Notes: a model not told the origin generated them from the letters alone. A DNA stretch of 23,828 bases from Candidatus Sediminicultor sextus (GCA_014894735.1 JADBKX010000145.1:29231-53058), one strand, 5' to 3'. Counted from the first letter of the stretch, positions 6,615-14,531 are shown. Program-made: numbers and translations.

Positions 6615-8153
6615 TTGCCTGAGATTGCTTTAGAGATGAAAAATATCACCAAACGATTCCCTCTTGTAGTTGCCAACGATAAAGTTAGTTTCACAGTCTA
6701 CAAAGGAGAAATACATGCTTTAGTTGGCGAAAATGGAGCCGGAAAATCAACCCTGATGAGTATTTTGTATGGACTGTATCAGGCTGATTCCGGTCAAATT
6801 TTTATAAATGGAAAGAAAGTTAATATTGCCAATCCGAATGTTGCTATCAATTTAAAGATTGGTATGGTTCATCAGCATTTTATGTTAGTACCACCTTTAA
6901 CGGTTGCGGAAAATATTATCCTGGGTATGGAACCCAAAAAAAATAATATTTTTATAGATATGGAAAAAGCAATAAAAAGAGTTGAAGAATTATCTGAAAA
7001 CATGGGTTTTAAAATTGATCCTAAAGCAAAAATCGAAAATATTTCTGTGGGGATTCAGCAAAGAGTAGAAATTATTAAAGTCCTTTATCGAGGAGCGGAG
7101 ATATTAGTGATGGACGAACCTACTGCGGTATTAACTCCCCAGGAAGTTGAAGAACTATTCGAAATACTTAGATCGCTAAAAAAACAGGGTAAAACTATTA
7201 TTTTTATTACTCATAAATTAAATGAAGTAAAGGACCTCTCTGACCGGGTAACTGTAATGAGAAGAGGGAAGGTGGTAGGAGTAAAAAATACCAAAGATAC
7301 CAACCAAGAAGAAATCGCCAGTATGATGGTAGGCAGAAAGGTTATTTTTGAAATTGAAAAAAAACCTCTTAACCTTGGGAAAACAGCTTTAAAAGTAGAA
7401 AAATTAGAAGCGCTTAGCAACAAAGGATTACCAGCTGTAAAGAATATCTCTTTTGAAATAAAGGAAGGAGAGATATTGGGATTTGCCGGCGTAGAAGGAA
7501 ATGGACAGACTGAGTTAGTAGAAGTTATTACCGGACTTCGTCCAGCATCAAGCGGTAAAATATTTTTATATGACAAGGATATTACTAATTATTCTCCTCG
7601 AAGTATCAGAGAAGATAAAATTGCTCACATCCCAGAAGATAGGAGACAACGCGGAATTATTTCAAATTATACGGTTGCCGAAAATTTAATTTTAGGAAAC
7701 CATTATCGTTCACCTTTTAGTAAAGGTTTTGTCTTAAACTTTACCGCAATTAATAACCATGCTAATAATTTAATAAAAGATTTTGATATACGACCTTCTG
7801 ATAAAGATAATTTATTAAAATCTTTATCCGGAGGCAACCAACAGAAGGTTATTGTCGCCCGTGAATTATACGGTGAACCAAAGCTTTTAATCGCCGCTCA
7901 ACCAACTCGGGGATTAGATGTAGGCTCTATTGAGTTTGTACACCAACAAATATTAAATGAAAGAGATAAGGGAAAAGCAATCTTACTAATTTCGGCTGAT
8001 TTAGAAGAGATTTTATCTTTATCTGATCGCATTGCTGTTATATATGAAGGCGAAATAGTAGATGTTTTAGATCCGAAAAAAACAGACGAAAAGGAAATAG
8101 GTTTATTAATGACTGGCTCTACTACAAATAAAAAATTATCAAAGGTCAAGTAG
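6615..8153 (+). CDS. Nucleoside-type ABC transporter ATP-binding protein (two fused ATPase domains)
   Basis: A 512-residue cytoplasmic ATPase with tandem ABC domains, as in the NupA/NupO/RbsA-like group that partners BMP proteins. Domain 1 has Walker A GENGAGKST (38-46), a Q-loop MVHQHFMLVPP (84-94), a degenerate signature ISVGIQQRVE (143-152), Walker B ILVMDEPTA (163-171) and H-loop His200. Domain 2 has a degenerate P-loop GVEGNGQTE (292-300) and a full LSGGNQQ signature (404-410). Its Walker B region reads AAQPTRGLD, with Gln where Glu is expected, and LLISADLEE replaces the H-loop. The second site is therefore probably non-hydrolytic, as is usual in this family. Start is TTG 6615, 9 nt after AAGGAGG. 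It clearly belongs with the flanking BMP and permease genes. Confidence 0.93.
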   Translation: MPEIALEMKNITKRFPLVVANDKVSFTVYKGEIHALVGENGAGKSTLMSILYGLYQADSGQIFINGKKVNIANPNVAINLKIGMVHQHFMLVPPLTVAENIILGMEPKKNNIFIDMEKAIKRVEELSENMGFKIDPKAKIENISVGIQQRVEIIKVLYRGAEILVMDEPTAVLTPQEVEELFEILRSLKKQGKTIIFITHKLNEVKDLSDRVTVMRRGKVVGVKNTKDTNQEEIASMMVGRKVIFEIEKKPLNLGKTALKVEKLEALSNKGLPAVKNISFEIKEGEILGFAGVEGNGQTELVEVITGLRPASSGKIFLYDKDITNYSPRSIREDKIAHIPEDRRQRGIISNYTVAENLILGNHYRSPFSKGFVLNFTAINNHANNLIKDFDIRPSDKDNLLKSLSGGNQQKVIVARELYGEPKLLIAAQPTRGLDVGSIEFVHQQILNERDKGKAILLISADLEEILSLSDRIAVIYEGEIVDVLDPKKTDEKEIGLLMTGSTTNKKLSKVK

Positions 8154-8172
8154 TTTATGGAGGAAGATAAAT

Positions 8173-9297
8173 TTGAAAAGTATTAAAAAATTTGACTATT
8201 ATAGCATTTTAGAAAAAATTACTCCTTTAATTGCGGTGATACTTGCTCTCTTGGTAGGTGCAATTGTTATTATGTTAATTGGTGAAAATCCAGTTTTTGT
8301 TTATAAAACATTATTTAGCAACGCTATTGGTAATAGAGATGGCTGGGGTAATGTATTATTCAGAGCAACTCCCTTAATATTTACCGGGCTGACAGTCGCT
8401 TTCGCTTTCCGCTGTGGTTTATTTAACATAGGTGGAGAAGGACAAATGTATATAGGAACTTTTCTTGCTACCTGGGTTGGATTTACCTTTACTAATTTGC
8501 CTGCTTTCGTACTTATACCTCTATGCATATTATCAGCAGCTGCCGGTGGCGCTTTATGGGCAGCTGTTCCCGGAATACTAAAAGCTAAAACAGGAGTACA
8601 TGAAGTTATTGTTACTATTATGATGAACTGGATAGCTGCTTCTTTAACTTTCTTTCTTGTTTTAAAATTTAAAGCATCACCAACTGAAGCAATGGTAGCA
8701 GCTGGCGTAAAACAGATGATTCCCCATACCAATGAAATTGCTGAAGCTGCCCGACTTCCTCGACTTTATAATATTTTTAAGTTTTTAAATATAGATTTCC
8801 CCTCTTATAATCAAGTAAATGTATCTTTTTTTATCGCCATAGGAGTAGCCGTATTAGCTTATTATATTTTATGGAAAACAAATTTAGGCTACGAAATAAG
8901 AGCAGTCGGCTATAGCCCTATGGCTGCTGAATATGGAGGAATCAGTGTAGGCAAAAACATTATTTTGGCCATGATGATAAGCGGTGCTTTTGCCGGTTTA
9001 GTAGGAACGAATGAAGTGATGGGTTTTAAATATCGCTGGAGACAAGAACTTTTCACCGGATTAGGATTTAACGGAATTGCTGTGGCACTTTTAGGTAAGA
9101 ATCACCCTCTGGGGGTAGTCTTAGCTGCCATTTTATTCGGTATTTTAAATTACGGAGGAGCTATAGTCAATATTTTTACTGCAGGAAGAATCCCTCGGGA
9201 GCTTATTATGGTATTGCAAGCTGTTATAGTTATATTTGTAGTAATCAGTGATGAAGTAGTAAAGAGATTAATTCGCCAAAGGAGGAAAGTGGTATAA
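8173..9297 (+). CDS. ABC transporter permease 1 (BPD_transp_2 family, nucleoside type)
   Basis: A 374-residue polytopic inner-membrane protein of the branched-chain amino acid/ribose permease superfamily, NupB/NupP subgroup. GLFNIGGEGQM (82-92) is the characteristic cytoplasmic-loop motif, and AVGYSPMAAEYGGISV is the coupling-helix region contacting the ATPase. About nine hydrophobic segments are visible. Start is TTG 8173, with GGAGGA (8159-8164) about 8 nt upstream and 19 nt after the ATPase stop. Its TAA overlaps the next gene's ATG by one base (TAATG), so the two permeases are translationally coupled and likely form a heterodimeric channel. Confidence 0.92.
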   Translation: MKSIKKFDYYSILEKITPLIAVILALLVGAIVIMLIGENPVFVYKTLFSNAIGNRDGWGNVLFRATPLIFTGLTVAFAFRCGLFNIGGEGQMYIGTFLATWVGFTFTNLPAFVLIPLCILSAAAGGALWAAVPGILKAKTGVHEVIVTIMMNWIAASLTFFLVLKFKASPTEAMVAAGVKQMIPHTNEIAEAARLPRLYNIFKFLNIDFPSYNQVNVSFFIAIGVAVLAYYILWKTNLGYEIRAVGYSPMAAEYGGISVGKNIILAMMISGAFAGLVGTNEVMGFKYRWRQELFTGLGFNGIAVALLGKNHPLGVVLAAILFGILNYGGAIVNIFTAGRIPRELIMVLQAVIVIFVVISDEVVKRLIRQRRKVV

Positions 9298-10241
9298 TGT
9301 TTGGTGATATTTTTAACGCACAGTTTGTAGCTTCATCTATCAGAGTAGCCATCCCTTTAGCTTTAGCTGGTTTAGGAGGAGTATTTTCAGAAAGGTCAGG
9401 AGTAATTAATATTGGATTAGAGGGTATGATGTTAACTGGTGCTTTTACAGCAGTTGCAGTGACTAATTTTGCTCAAAATCCCTGGGTGGGAGTTTTGGCA
9501 GCAATTTTGGTTGGTATTTTTCTGGGGTTAATACATGCCATTACCTGTATTACTTTCAAAGCCAATCAGATAGTAAGTGGTGTAGCTATTAATTTATTTG
9601 CCAGTGGAATTACTATATTTTTATGCTGGCTTTTATTTGGTGAAACCCAAATTATGGTTAAAAGCAGTTTGCCAATTTGGGGATTGTCTATCCCAAACAT
9701 TGGAGAAGGCTCAACATTTGTGAGAAGTATGATAACTATATTTGCTCATCATTCCCCTTTAGTATATCTAACGATAATAATTTTTGCATTATCACATATC
9801 ATTATATTTAAAACTCCTTTCGGGTTAAGATTAAGATCAGTTGGCGAATACCCTCAGGCCGCTGATACTATGGGAGTAAATATTGTTAAAATGCGATATA
9901 TAGCAGTAATGACCTCCGGGGCTCTTGCCGGATTAGCAGGTTCTTTTTTATCTTTAGAACAAGCCCATTTTTTTGTCAAAGAAATGAGTGGGGGTAGAGG
10001 ATTTATCGCCTTAGCAGCGATGATTTTTGGAAAATGGACTCCCCTGGGCACTGCGGGAGCTGCACTTTTATTTGGTTTTGGAGAGGCTCTTTCTATCAGA
10101 TTACAGGGTGTCACTGCTGTTCCGGTACAATTTATCAATATGGTTCCTTACTTATTGGCAATTTTTGTATTAGTAAGCGCTATCGGGAGAGCTACCCCTC
10201 CAGCAGCAGATGGAATTCCTTACGAAAAAGAAATAGGATAA
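9297..10241 (+). CDS. ABC transporter permease 2 (BPD_transp_2 family, nucleoside type)
   Basis: A 314-residue polytopic membrane protein and the second permease of the BMP-linked transporter (NupC/NupQ type). The N-terminal signature is RSGVINIGLEGMMLTGA (33-49). LRSVGEYPQAADTMGVN is the coupling-loop region. About eight hydrophobic segments are present. GGAGG at 9281-9285 precedes the ATG, which overlaps the previous stop by 1 nt. It is the last gene of the transporter operon. No terminator-like hairpin follows, and a promoter-like sequence is seen in the 108-nt gap before the next gene. Confidence 0.92.
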   Translation: MFGDIFNAQFVASSIRVAIPLALAGLGGVFSERSGVINIGLEGMMLTGAFTAVAVTNFAQNPWVGVLAAILVGIFLGLIHAITCITFKANQIVSGVAINLFASGITIFLCWLLFGETQIMVKSSLPIWGLSIPNIGEGSTFVRSMITIFAHHSPLVYLTIIIFALSHIIIFKTPFGLRLRSVGEYPQAADTMGVNIVKMRYIAVMTSGALAGLAGSFLSLEQAHFFVKEMSGGRGFIALAAMIFGKWTPLGTAGAALLFGFGEALSIRLQGVTAVPVQFINMVPYLLAIFVLVSAIGRATPPAADGIPYEKEIG

Positions 10242-10264
10242 AGAGTAAAAAAATTAAGAATAAC

Positions 10265-10293
10265 TCGACCATAGAATGTTTTAGGTATATAAT
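10265..10293 (+). promoter_or_regulatory. Candidate sigma-70 promoter upstream of the rodZ-like/recA gene group
   Basis: TCGACC (10265-10270), a 17-nt spacer and a perfect TATAAT (10288-10293). An 11-bp direct repeat, AGGTATATAAT, places a second TATAAT at 10299-10304. This lies about 50 nt upstream of the rodZ-like start. It fits the consensus well, but AT-rich DNA produces such matches easily. Confidence 0.45.
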
Positions 10294-10349
10294 AGGTATA
10301 TAATATAAAAAATAATACAATTTCCAAAAAAGGAGAAGAATTTAATCAA

Positions 10350-11177
10350 ATGAAAGATATTGGAAATTTCCTAAAAGAGAGAAGGGAAGCAAGGGGAATT
10401 TCTTTAATTGAAGTAGAGAAGGATTTAAAGATACGTAAAAAATATTTGCAAGCCCTTGAAGAAGGCAATGTAAATGCAATTCCCGGTAAAACTTATCTTA
10501 TTGGATATTTGAGAAATTATAGTAAATATCTGGGTATAAATGAAGAAAATATTAATCAGATAATTCAAACTTATAATAATTTAGAAAAAAAGAAGTCTGG
10601 TTTAAAAAAAACTAAAGAAGAAAATATCTACCTTAAAACGAAAGATAGATCTATCTTTGCGAAAAAAAGGTTTTTCTTTCCTATTAAATATGTATATTTA
10701 ACCAGCTTTGTTCTTATAATCTTTATTGGACTATTATTATTAAGCCGTTCTCTTAAAGAAGCCCAGAATTTCCCGGTTCCTTCGCCTGAAATCGGAAACG
10801 AAACTGGCACAAATATCGAGGAAAAAGCGAGCGATATAAGCGCTTTAACTGAAGAGCTTATTAAATCGGAAGCAGAAGCTATTAGTGCAGAACATTCTAC
10901 ACAAGATAGTATTTTAACTAAAAAATTACCTATTCTAAAATTAATAGCAAGTGATAAAGCCTGGGTAAAAATTCTTTCCGAAGACAAAACAATATTTGAG
11001 GGAATATTATTTAAAGACGAAGAATTTTTTTGGGAAACCGACCAAGTTTTAGAAATTATAACTGAATATCCTACTAAAATTAAAACATATTATGATGATG
11101 AATCAATTGAGATTGGCAAAGGAATTATTGATAATTACCTTCTAAAATATAATTTTAATCCTACACAAAATATTTAA
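10350..11177 (+). CDS. RodZ-like protein: HTH_25 domain, one membrane span, DUF4115
   Basis: 275 residues. The N-terminal helix-turn-helix (1-65; FLKERREARGISLIEVEKDL, then IPGKTYLIGYLRNYSKYLG) is the cytoplasmic domain that in RodZ binds MreB. A basic linker leads to one transmembrane helix (about 113-132). An acidic, low-complexity stretch follows, then a C-terminal DUF4115 domain (about 190-270). This architecture is that of RodZ/YmfM, a cell-shape protein, although no mreB is in the window. ATG 10350 has AGGAG at 10331-10335 with a somewhat long spacing. Its place upstream of recA matches ymfM in Firmicutes. Architecture is certain; the role in cell shape is inferred. Confidence 0.85.
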   Translation: MKDIGNFLKERREARGISLIEVEKDLKIRKKYLQALEEGNVNAIPGKTYLIGYLRNYSKYLGINEENINQIIQTYNNLEKKKSGLKKTKEENIYLKTKDRSIFAKKRFFFPIKYVYLTSFVLIIFIGLLLLSRSLKEAQNFPVPSPEIGNETGTNIEEKASDISALTEELIKSEAEAISAEHSTQDSILTKKLPILKLIASDKAWVKILSEDKTIFEGILFKDEEFFWETDQVLEIITEYPTKIKTYYDDESIEIGKGIIDNYLLKYNFNPTQNI

Positions 11178-11194
11178 TAGGAATATACAAAACT

Positions 11195-11761
11195 GTGGGA
11201 AAGATATTTTTAGCAAAACCAGCCAAACTTATAATAAGCATGATCACCTCGGATAAATATTTATTCAGTCTATACAAAGAGATATTAATTAAAAGATTTG
11301 GAGAAGTTGATATCGAGAGCAGTACTCAGCCTTTTAATTATACAGATTATTATGAAGAAGAATTTGGCGAAAATTTAATGCAAAAATTATTTTCCTTTTC
11401 CACTCTGATTAGACAAGATGAGCTTGCAGAAATTAAAATAATAACCAATGGTTTAGAAAAAAATAATAATATAGACAAAAATATCAAAACAAATATAACA
11501 CATCGTAAACGAAAAATAAATCTTGATCCAGGGTATATTACCCTAAATAAATATATTCTTGCCAGCACTAAAAATGGACCATCCAGAATTTACCTTAATC
11601 AAGGGATATATGCTGAAATTACTCTTAGCTTTATAAATAAATCATTTGTTCCTTGTGAGTATACCTATCCTAACTATAAAACCTGTGAATATATAATTTT
11701 TTTAACTTCAGTTAGGCAAAAATATAAATTACAACTAAAAGAGAACTCAAATAAAATATAA
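11195..11761 (+). CDS. DUF4416 family protein
   Basis: 188 residues of a conserved family without assigned function. Typical blocks are present: TDYYEEEFG (50-58), NLDPGYITLNKYILAST (109-125), RIYLNQGIYAEITL (131-144) and the C-terminal TYPNY. No membrane segment or signal is seen. The segment between about residues 88 and 106 is Asn/Lys-rich and probably a variable loop. Start is GTG 11195 with only a weak AGGA 12 nt upstream, 17 nt after the rodZ-like stop, so expression may depend on coupling. It sits between rodZ-like and thpR. I recognise the family but can offer no function. Confidence 0.75.
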   Translation: MGKIFLAKPAKLIISMITSDKYLFSLYKEILIKRFGEVDIESSTQPFNYTDYYEEEFGENLMQKLFSFSTLIRQDELAEIKIITNGLEKNNNIDKNIKTNITHRKRKINLDPGYITLNKYILASTKNGPSRIYLNQGIYAEITLSFINKSFVPCEYTYPNYKTCEYIIFLTSVRQKYKLQLKENSNKI

Positions 11762-11768
11762 ATAGAAT

Positions 11769-11788
11769 GAGAGGGAATTAACTTTATA
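11769..11788 (+). promoter_or_regulatory. Ribosome-binding site and ATA start of thpR
   Basis: GAGAGGG (11769-11775) lies 10 nt before ATA at 11786. The frame is closed by TGA at 11768-11770 and has no ATG, GTG or TTG until 11927. The start must therefore be non-canonical if the conserved N-terminus is translated. Confidence 0.6.
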
Positions 11789-12364
11789 AATTTAGAAAAA
11801 GTAAGATCATTTATTGCCGTAAATTTAAATCCAGAGATAAAAGAATATTTAATTTCTCTTCAAGCTAACCTATCTATTCCTGAAACCAAAATAAAATGGG
11901 TTGAAAAAAACAACTTACACCTCACTATGAAATTTTTGGGGTACGTATCGTTAGAACAAACGGAATTAATAAAATCAATATTAAAAGAAATTACCAGTCG
12001 ATATAGTCCGTTCATTATAAAATTGTCTTCTGATATGGGAATGTTTCCAACTTACAAGATGCCTCGAATAATATGGGTAGGGATGAAAGAAGGTATAAGC
12101 GAATTAAAAGGGTTATATAATTACCTAGAAAATAATTTATCAAGTAAAGGCTTCCCCCGGGAAGATAAAGATTTTTCCGGCCATATAACCATCGGAAGGG
12201 TGAAATTTATTGGAGATAAGACTAACTTCATTCAAATAGTAAAAAGAATTAGCGTAAATAATTTGTCACAAGAGGCTGGCAGTATTGACCTCATGGAAAG
12301 CAAATTAACCCCAAATGGACCCATCTATAACATAACAGCCAAATTCCCTTTATTAAAACAATAG
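11786..12364 (+). CDS. thpR: RNA 2',3'-cyclic phosphodiesterase (ThpR, 2H phosphoesterase)
   Basis: 192 residues if initiated at ATA 11786. The 2H family hydrolyses RNA 2',3'-cyclic phosphates. The two catalytic HxT motifs are HLTMKFLG (His45) and HITIGRVKF (His133). The N-terminal strand (VRSFIAVNL) and IKWVEKNNLH are characteristic of ThpR and precede the first HxT. The only conventional start, ATG 11927, falls inside that motif and would delete its histidine, so it cannot be right. Total length is normal for the family with the upstream start. It lies 24 nt after the DUF4416 gene and 61 nt before recA; thpR or cinA commonly neighbours recA in Firmicutes-like genomes. Family is secure; the exact initiator codon is inferred. 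Confidence 0.87.
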   Translation: MNLEKVRSFIAVNLNPEIKEYLISLQANLSIPETKIKWVEKNNLHLTMKFLGYVSLEQTELIKSILKEITSRYSPFIIKLSSDMGMFPTYKMPRIIWVGMKEGISELKGLYNYLENNLSSKGFPREDKDFSGHITIGRVKFIGDKTNFIQIVKRISVNNLSQEAGSIDLMESKLTPNGPIYNITAKFPLLKQ

Positions 12365-12425
12365 AAAATCAAAAATATTACTAAAATATTTATAAAAATA
12401 GAAATATAAAGGAGTAAACTAAAAA

Positions 12426-13472
12426 ATGACTGACAAAGTGCAACAAAACAAACCGGAAAGAGAAAAAGCATTAAATGTAGCCATGCAAAGTATTGAACAA
12501 AGATTCGGAAAAGGTTCTATAATGAAATTAGGGGATCGACCCAAGGTTTCTGATAGTGACAGTATTTCAACTGGTTCATTGAGTTTGGATATTGCTCTTG
12601 GAATAGGTGGAGTCCCACGAGGAAGAGTAATTGAGATTTTTGGTCCTGAATCCTCTGGTAAAACCACACTTGCTTTACATATTATAGCTGAGGCTCAAAA
12701 AAATAATGGTATCGCTGCTTTTATTGATGCTGAGCACGCATTAGACCCAAATTATGCCAAAAATATTGGTGTTAATATAGATGAATTAATCATATCTCAG
12801 CCAGATACTGGCGAACAAGCTTTAGAAATAACTGAATCTTTAGTTAGAAGTAATGCAGTTGATGTCATTGTTATAGATTCAGTTGCTGCTTTAGTACCTA
12901 AGGCAGAAATAGAAGGCAACATGGGAGATTCCTATATGGGGTTACAAGCAAGATTAATGTCTCAAGCTCTCAGGAAGCTCACAGCTATCATTAGTAAGTC
13001 AAGAACTACAACCGTATTTGTAAATCAAATTAGAGAAAAGATTGGTATCTTTTTTGGTAATCCTGAAACTACTCCCGGTGGCAGAGCGCTTAAGTTTTAT
13101 TCTTCTATTAGAATGGATATCAGAAGAAAGGCAACCATTAAAAAAGATGAAAATGATATCGGAATTAGCGCTAAGGTGAAAGTAGTAAAAAATAAATTAG
13201 CACCACCCTTCAAAGAAACAATATTCGATATAATTTTTGGTAAAGGAATCTCTAAAGAAGGGGATATTATAGATCTTGGTATTAAATATAATATTCTACA
13301 AAAATCAGGAGTTTGGATATCTTATAATGATATAAAATTTGGCCAGGGTCGTGAAAACTGTAAAACCTATTTGGAAGAACACCCTGAAATTGCTAAAGAG
13401 ATAGAAAATAATATATTAACAGCCGCTGGGCTTAGTATAAGAATAAAAAAAGAGGATCCAAAAAATAAATAA
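12426..13472 (+). CDS. recA: Recombinase RecA
   Basis: A 348-residue DNA strand-exchange ATPase and SOS coprotease. Features include the N-terminal KALNVAMQSIEQRFGKGSIM, Walker A GPESSGKTT (73-81), DAEHALDPNYA with catalytic Glu103, and VIVIDSVAALVPKAEIEG (Walker B). Loop L2 reads IGIFFGNPETTPGGRALKF (207-225 region), with IFF for the usual VMF and PGG for TGG. The C-terminal domain is short and mixed in charge. ATG 12426 has AAAGGAG about 9 nt upstream. The recX frame starts within its last codons. No obvious LexA box is seen in the 61 nt upstream. Confidence 0.98.
   Translation: MTDKVQQNKPEREKALNVAMQSIEQRFGKGSIMKLGDRPKVSDSDSISTGSLSLDIALGIGGVPRGRVIEIFGPESSGKTTLALHIIAEAQKNNGIAAFIDAEHALDPNYAKNIGVNIDELIISQPDTGEQALEITESLVRSNAVDVIVIDSVAALVPKAEIEGNMGDSYMGLQARLMSQALRKLTAIISKSRTTTVFVNQIREKIGIFFGNPETTPGGRALKFYSSIRMDIRRKATIKKDENDIGISAKVKVVKNKLAPPFKETIFDIIFGKGISKEGDIIDLGIKYNILQKSGVWISYNDIKFGQGRENCKTYLEEHPEIAKEIENNILTAAGLSIRIKKEDPKNK
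13452..13467 (+). promoter_or_regulatory. Ribosome-binding site and probable ATA start of recX, inside recA
   Basis: GAGG (13452-13455) lies 9 nt before ATA at 13465. The frame is closed upstream by TAA at 13444 and contains no ATG, GTG, TTG or CTG until ATG 13807. ATT at 13474 is an alternative with worse spacing (18 nt). Confidence 0.5.
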
Positions 13473-14115
13473 AATTACTTCTATAAATTATGATAAAAAA
13501 GATGTCAGTCAAGTAGATATTTGCGTAGATAATAAGACCAGATACAAAATAAATGAAAATATAATTAAATCATTAGATATTTGCGTTGGCAAAGAATTAT
13601 CTGATCAAGAAATAGAAAAAATCATTTCAGAAGATAAAACCATAAGGGGTAAAGAATATCTTTTAAGGCTTTTATCCCGGAGAATTTATAGTAGATATGA
13701 AATATTAAAAAAACTAAATAGTAAAGGATATCCTGAAAATATTATCTCGAATCTTATTTTCTGGTTAGAGGGCAATAATTATATTAACGATGAACTCTTT
13801 GCCGAGATGTGGGCGCAATTTCGATTACAAAATAAACCTATAGGAAGGTATAAATTAAATCAAGAATTAAGAATAAAAGGGATTAAACAGGATATCATCC
13901 AAAAAGCGATAGACAAAACATACCAAGAAATGGATGAATTAACCTTAGCCCGAAATCTTATAAAAGAAAAGATTGTGTCATCCGAAATAAAAAATATTAG
14001 GATAAATCCAAAAAAAATATATAATTTTTTATTAAGAAGAGGATTTTCAATAGAAATTTCGAAAAATATTTACGATGAGCTAAACAATGAAAATACAGTA
14101 ATAAGTAATAAGTAA
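13465..14115 (+). CDS. recX: Regulatory protein RecX
   Basis: 216 residues from the inferred ATA start. RecX binds RecA filaments and limits their extension. The diagnostic three-helix module is YLLRLLSRRIYSRYEILKKL (65-84), followed by a GNNYINDELFAEMWAQFRL stretch and further repeats to the end. The only ATG (13807) would remove about half of the protein including the first module, whereas the upstream frame is fully open and RecX-like. The gene overlaps the recA end by 8 nt, so coupled translation is likely. The last residues (VISNK) and the TAA are made of 7-bp repeat units that continue downstream, so the C-terminus may have been replaced by repeat DNA. Confidence 0.85.
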   Translation: MNKITSINYDKKDVSQVDICVDNKTRYKINENIIKSLDICVGKELSDQEIEKIISEDKTIRGKEYLLRLLSRRIYSRYEILKKLNSKGYPENIISNLIFWLEGNNYINDELFAEMWAQFRLQNKPIGRYKLNQELRIKGIKQDIIQKAIDKTYQEMDELTLARNLIKEKIVSSEIKNIRINPKKIYNFLLRRGFSIEISKNIYDELNNENTVISNK

Positions 14116-14131
14116 CCTGTAATAAGCACCT
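14097..14131. repeat. Heptamer array overlapping the recX 3' end
   Basis: Units in register: AGTAATA (14097), AGTAATA (14104), AGTAACC (14111), TGTAATA (14118), AGCACCT (14125). The array includes the recX stop codon at 14113-14115. It is the same 7-bp organisation as in the other intergenic regions. Confidence 0.75.
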
Positions 14132-14191
14132 GTTTTTATAATTTCATAAATTTAATCTTATTACTCATTTGCCTAAAGCATTTTTTTAATG

Positions 14192-14274
14192 TAGGGGTCG
14201 CGGATTTATCCGACCCGAAACGTGTTCGATGCCTGCCTGTGCGTTCCCGCACGCAGACAGGAATCGAACCCCTA
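14192..14274. repeat. GC-rich palindromic repeat element with terminal inverted repeats
   Basis: TAGGGGT (14192-14198) is inverted at 14268-14274. GGGTCG (14195-14200) pairs with CGACCC (14211-14216). GTTCGAT (14224-14230) pairs with ATCGAAC (14263-14269), enclosing an imperfect long hairpin, CCTGCCTG...CAGACAGG (14232-14261). Its GC content contrasts sharply with the surroundings. It looks like a dispersed extragenic repeat inserted between genes. Confidence 0.75.
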
Positions 14275-14319
14275 AATACTTGATACGAATTTAATCTGAT
14301 TCTCGATTTCTATTATCTT

Positions 14320-14354
14320 AACGAGATACGATATACGAGATACGATATACGAAC
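14320..14354. repeat. Tandem heptamers, TACGAKA family
   Basis: Five units in register: AACGAGA, TACGATA, TACGAGA, TACGATA, TACGAAC. They are related to the TACKAWA units at 5052-5093. Confidence 0.85.
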
Positions 14355-14363
14355 TTTGGTTAT

Positions 14364-14392
14364 TTGACTTTTAAAACTATACAGGTTAAAAT
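14364..14392 (+). promoter_or_regulatory. Candidate sigma-70 promoter for rny
   Basis: TTGACT (14364-14369), a 17-nt spacer and TAAAAT (14387-14392), each one base from consensus. It lies immediately after the heptamer array and about 155 nt upstream of the rny start, implying a long leader. Confidence 0.55.
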
Positions 14393-14531
14393 ATTTCAAG
14401 TAAATATTTCAAATTTTTACAATCTCTTATGTAATTATTACGGTTTCTAATTCTAGGTAAATACATATTTAATGATGTTAAAATGTGATTTAAATTAAAG
14501 TATATCTTACGTACCTTGTAAATTGAATATT

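Noticed and set aside
8301..8732. 143-codon minus-strand frame inside permease 1
   Set aside because: Antisense shadow of a conserved membrane protein, with no ribosome site and no recognisable motif. The other minus-strand frames (for example 7211-7576, 17664-18026, 10628-10987) fail for the same reasons.
10034..10303. 89-codon plus-strand frame overlapping the end of permease 2
   Set aside because: It lies in another frame of a well-supported permease gene, has a Cys/His/Trp-rich composition unlike any gene here, and lacks a proper ribosome-binding site.
11927..12364. thpR starting at ATG 11927
   Set aside because: This ATG lies just after the catalytic His-x-Thr of the first motif, so a protein from here would lack an active-site histidine.
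13807..14115. recX as a 102-residue protein from ATG 13807
   Set aside because: The open frame upstream to 13447 encodes the conserved first RecX module, so this ATG is internal.
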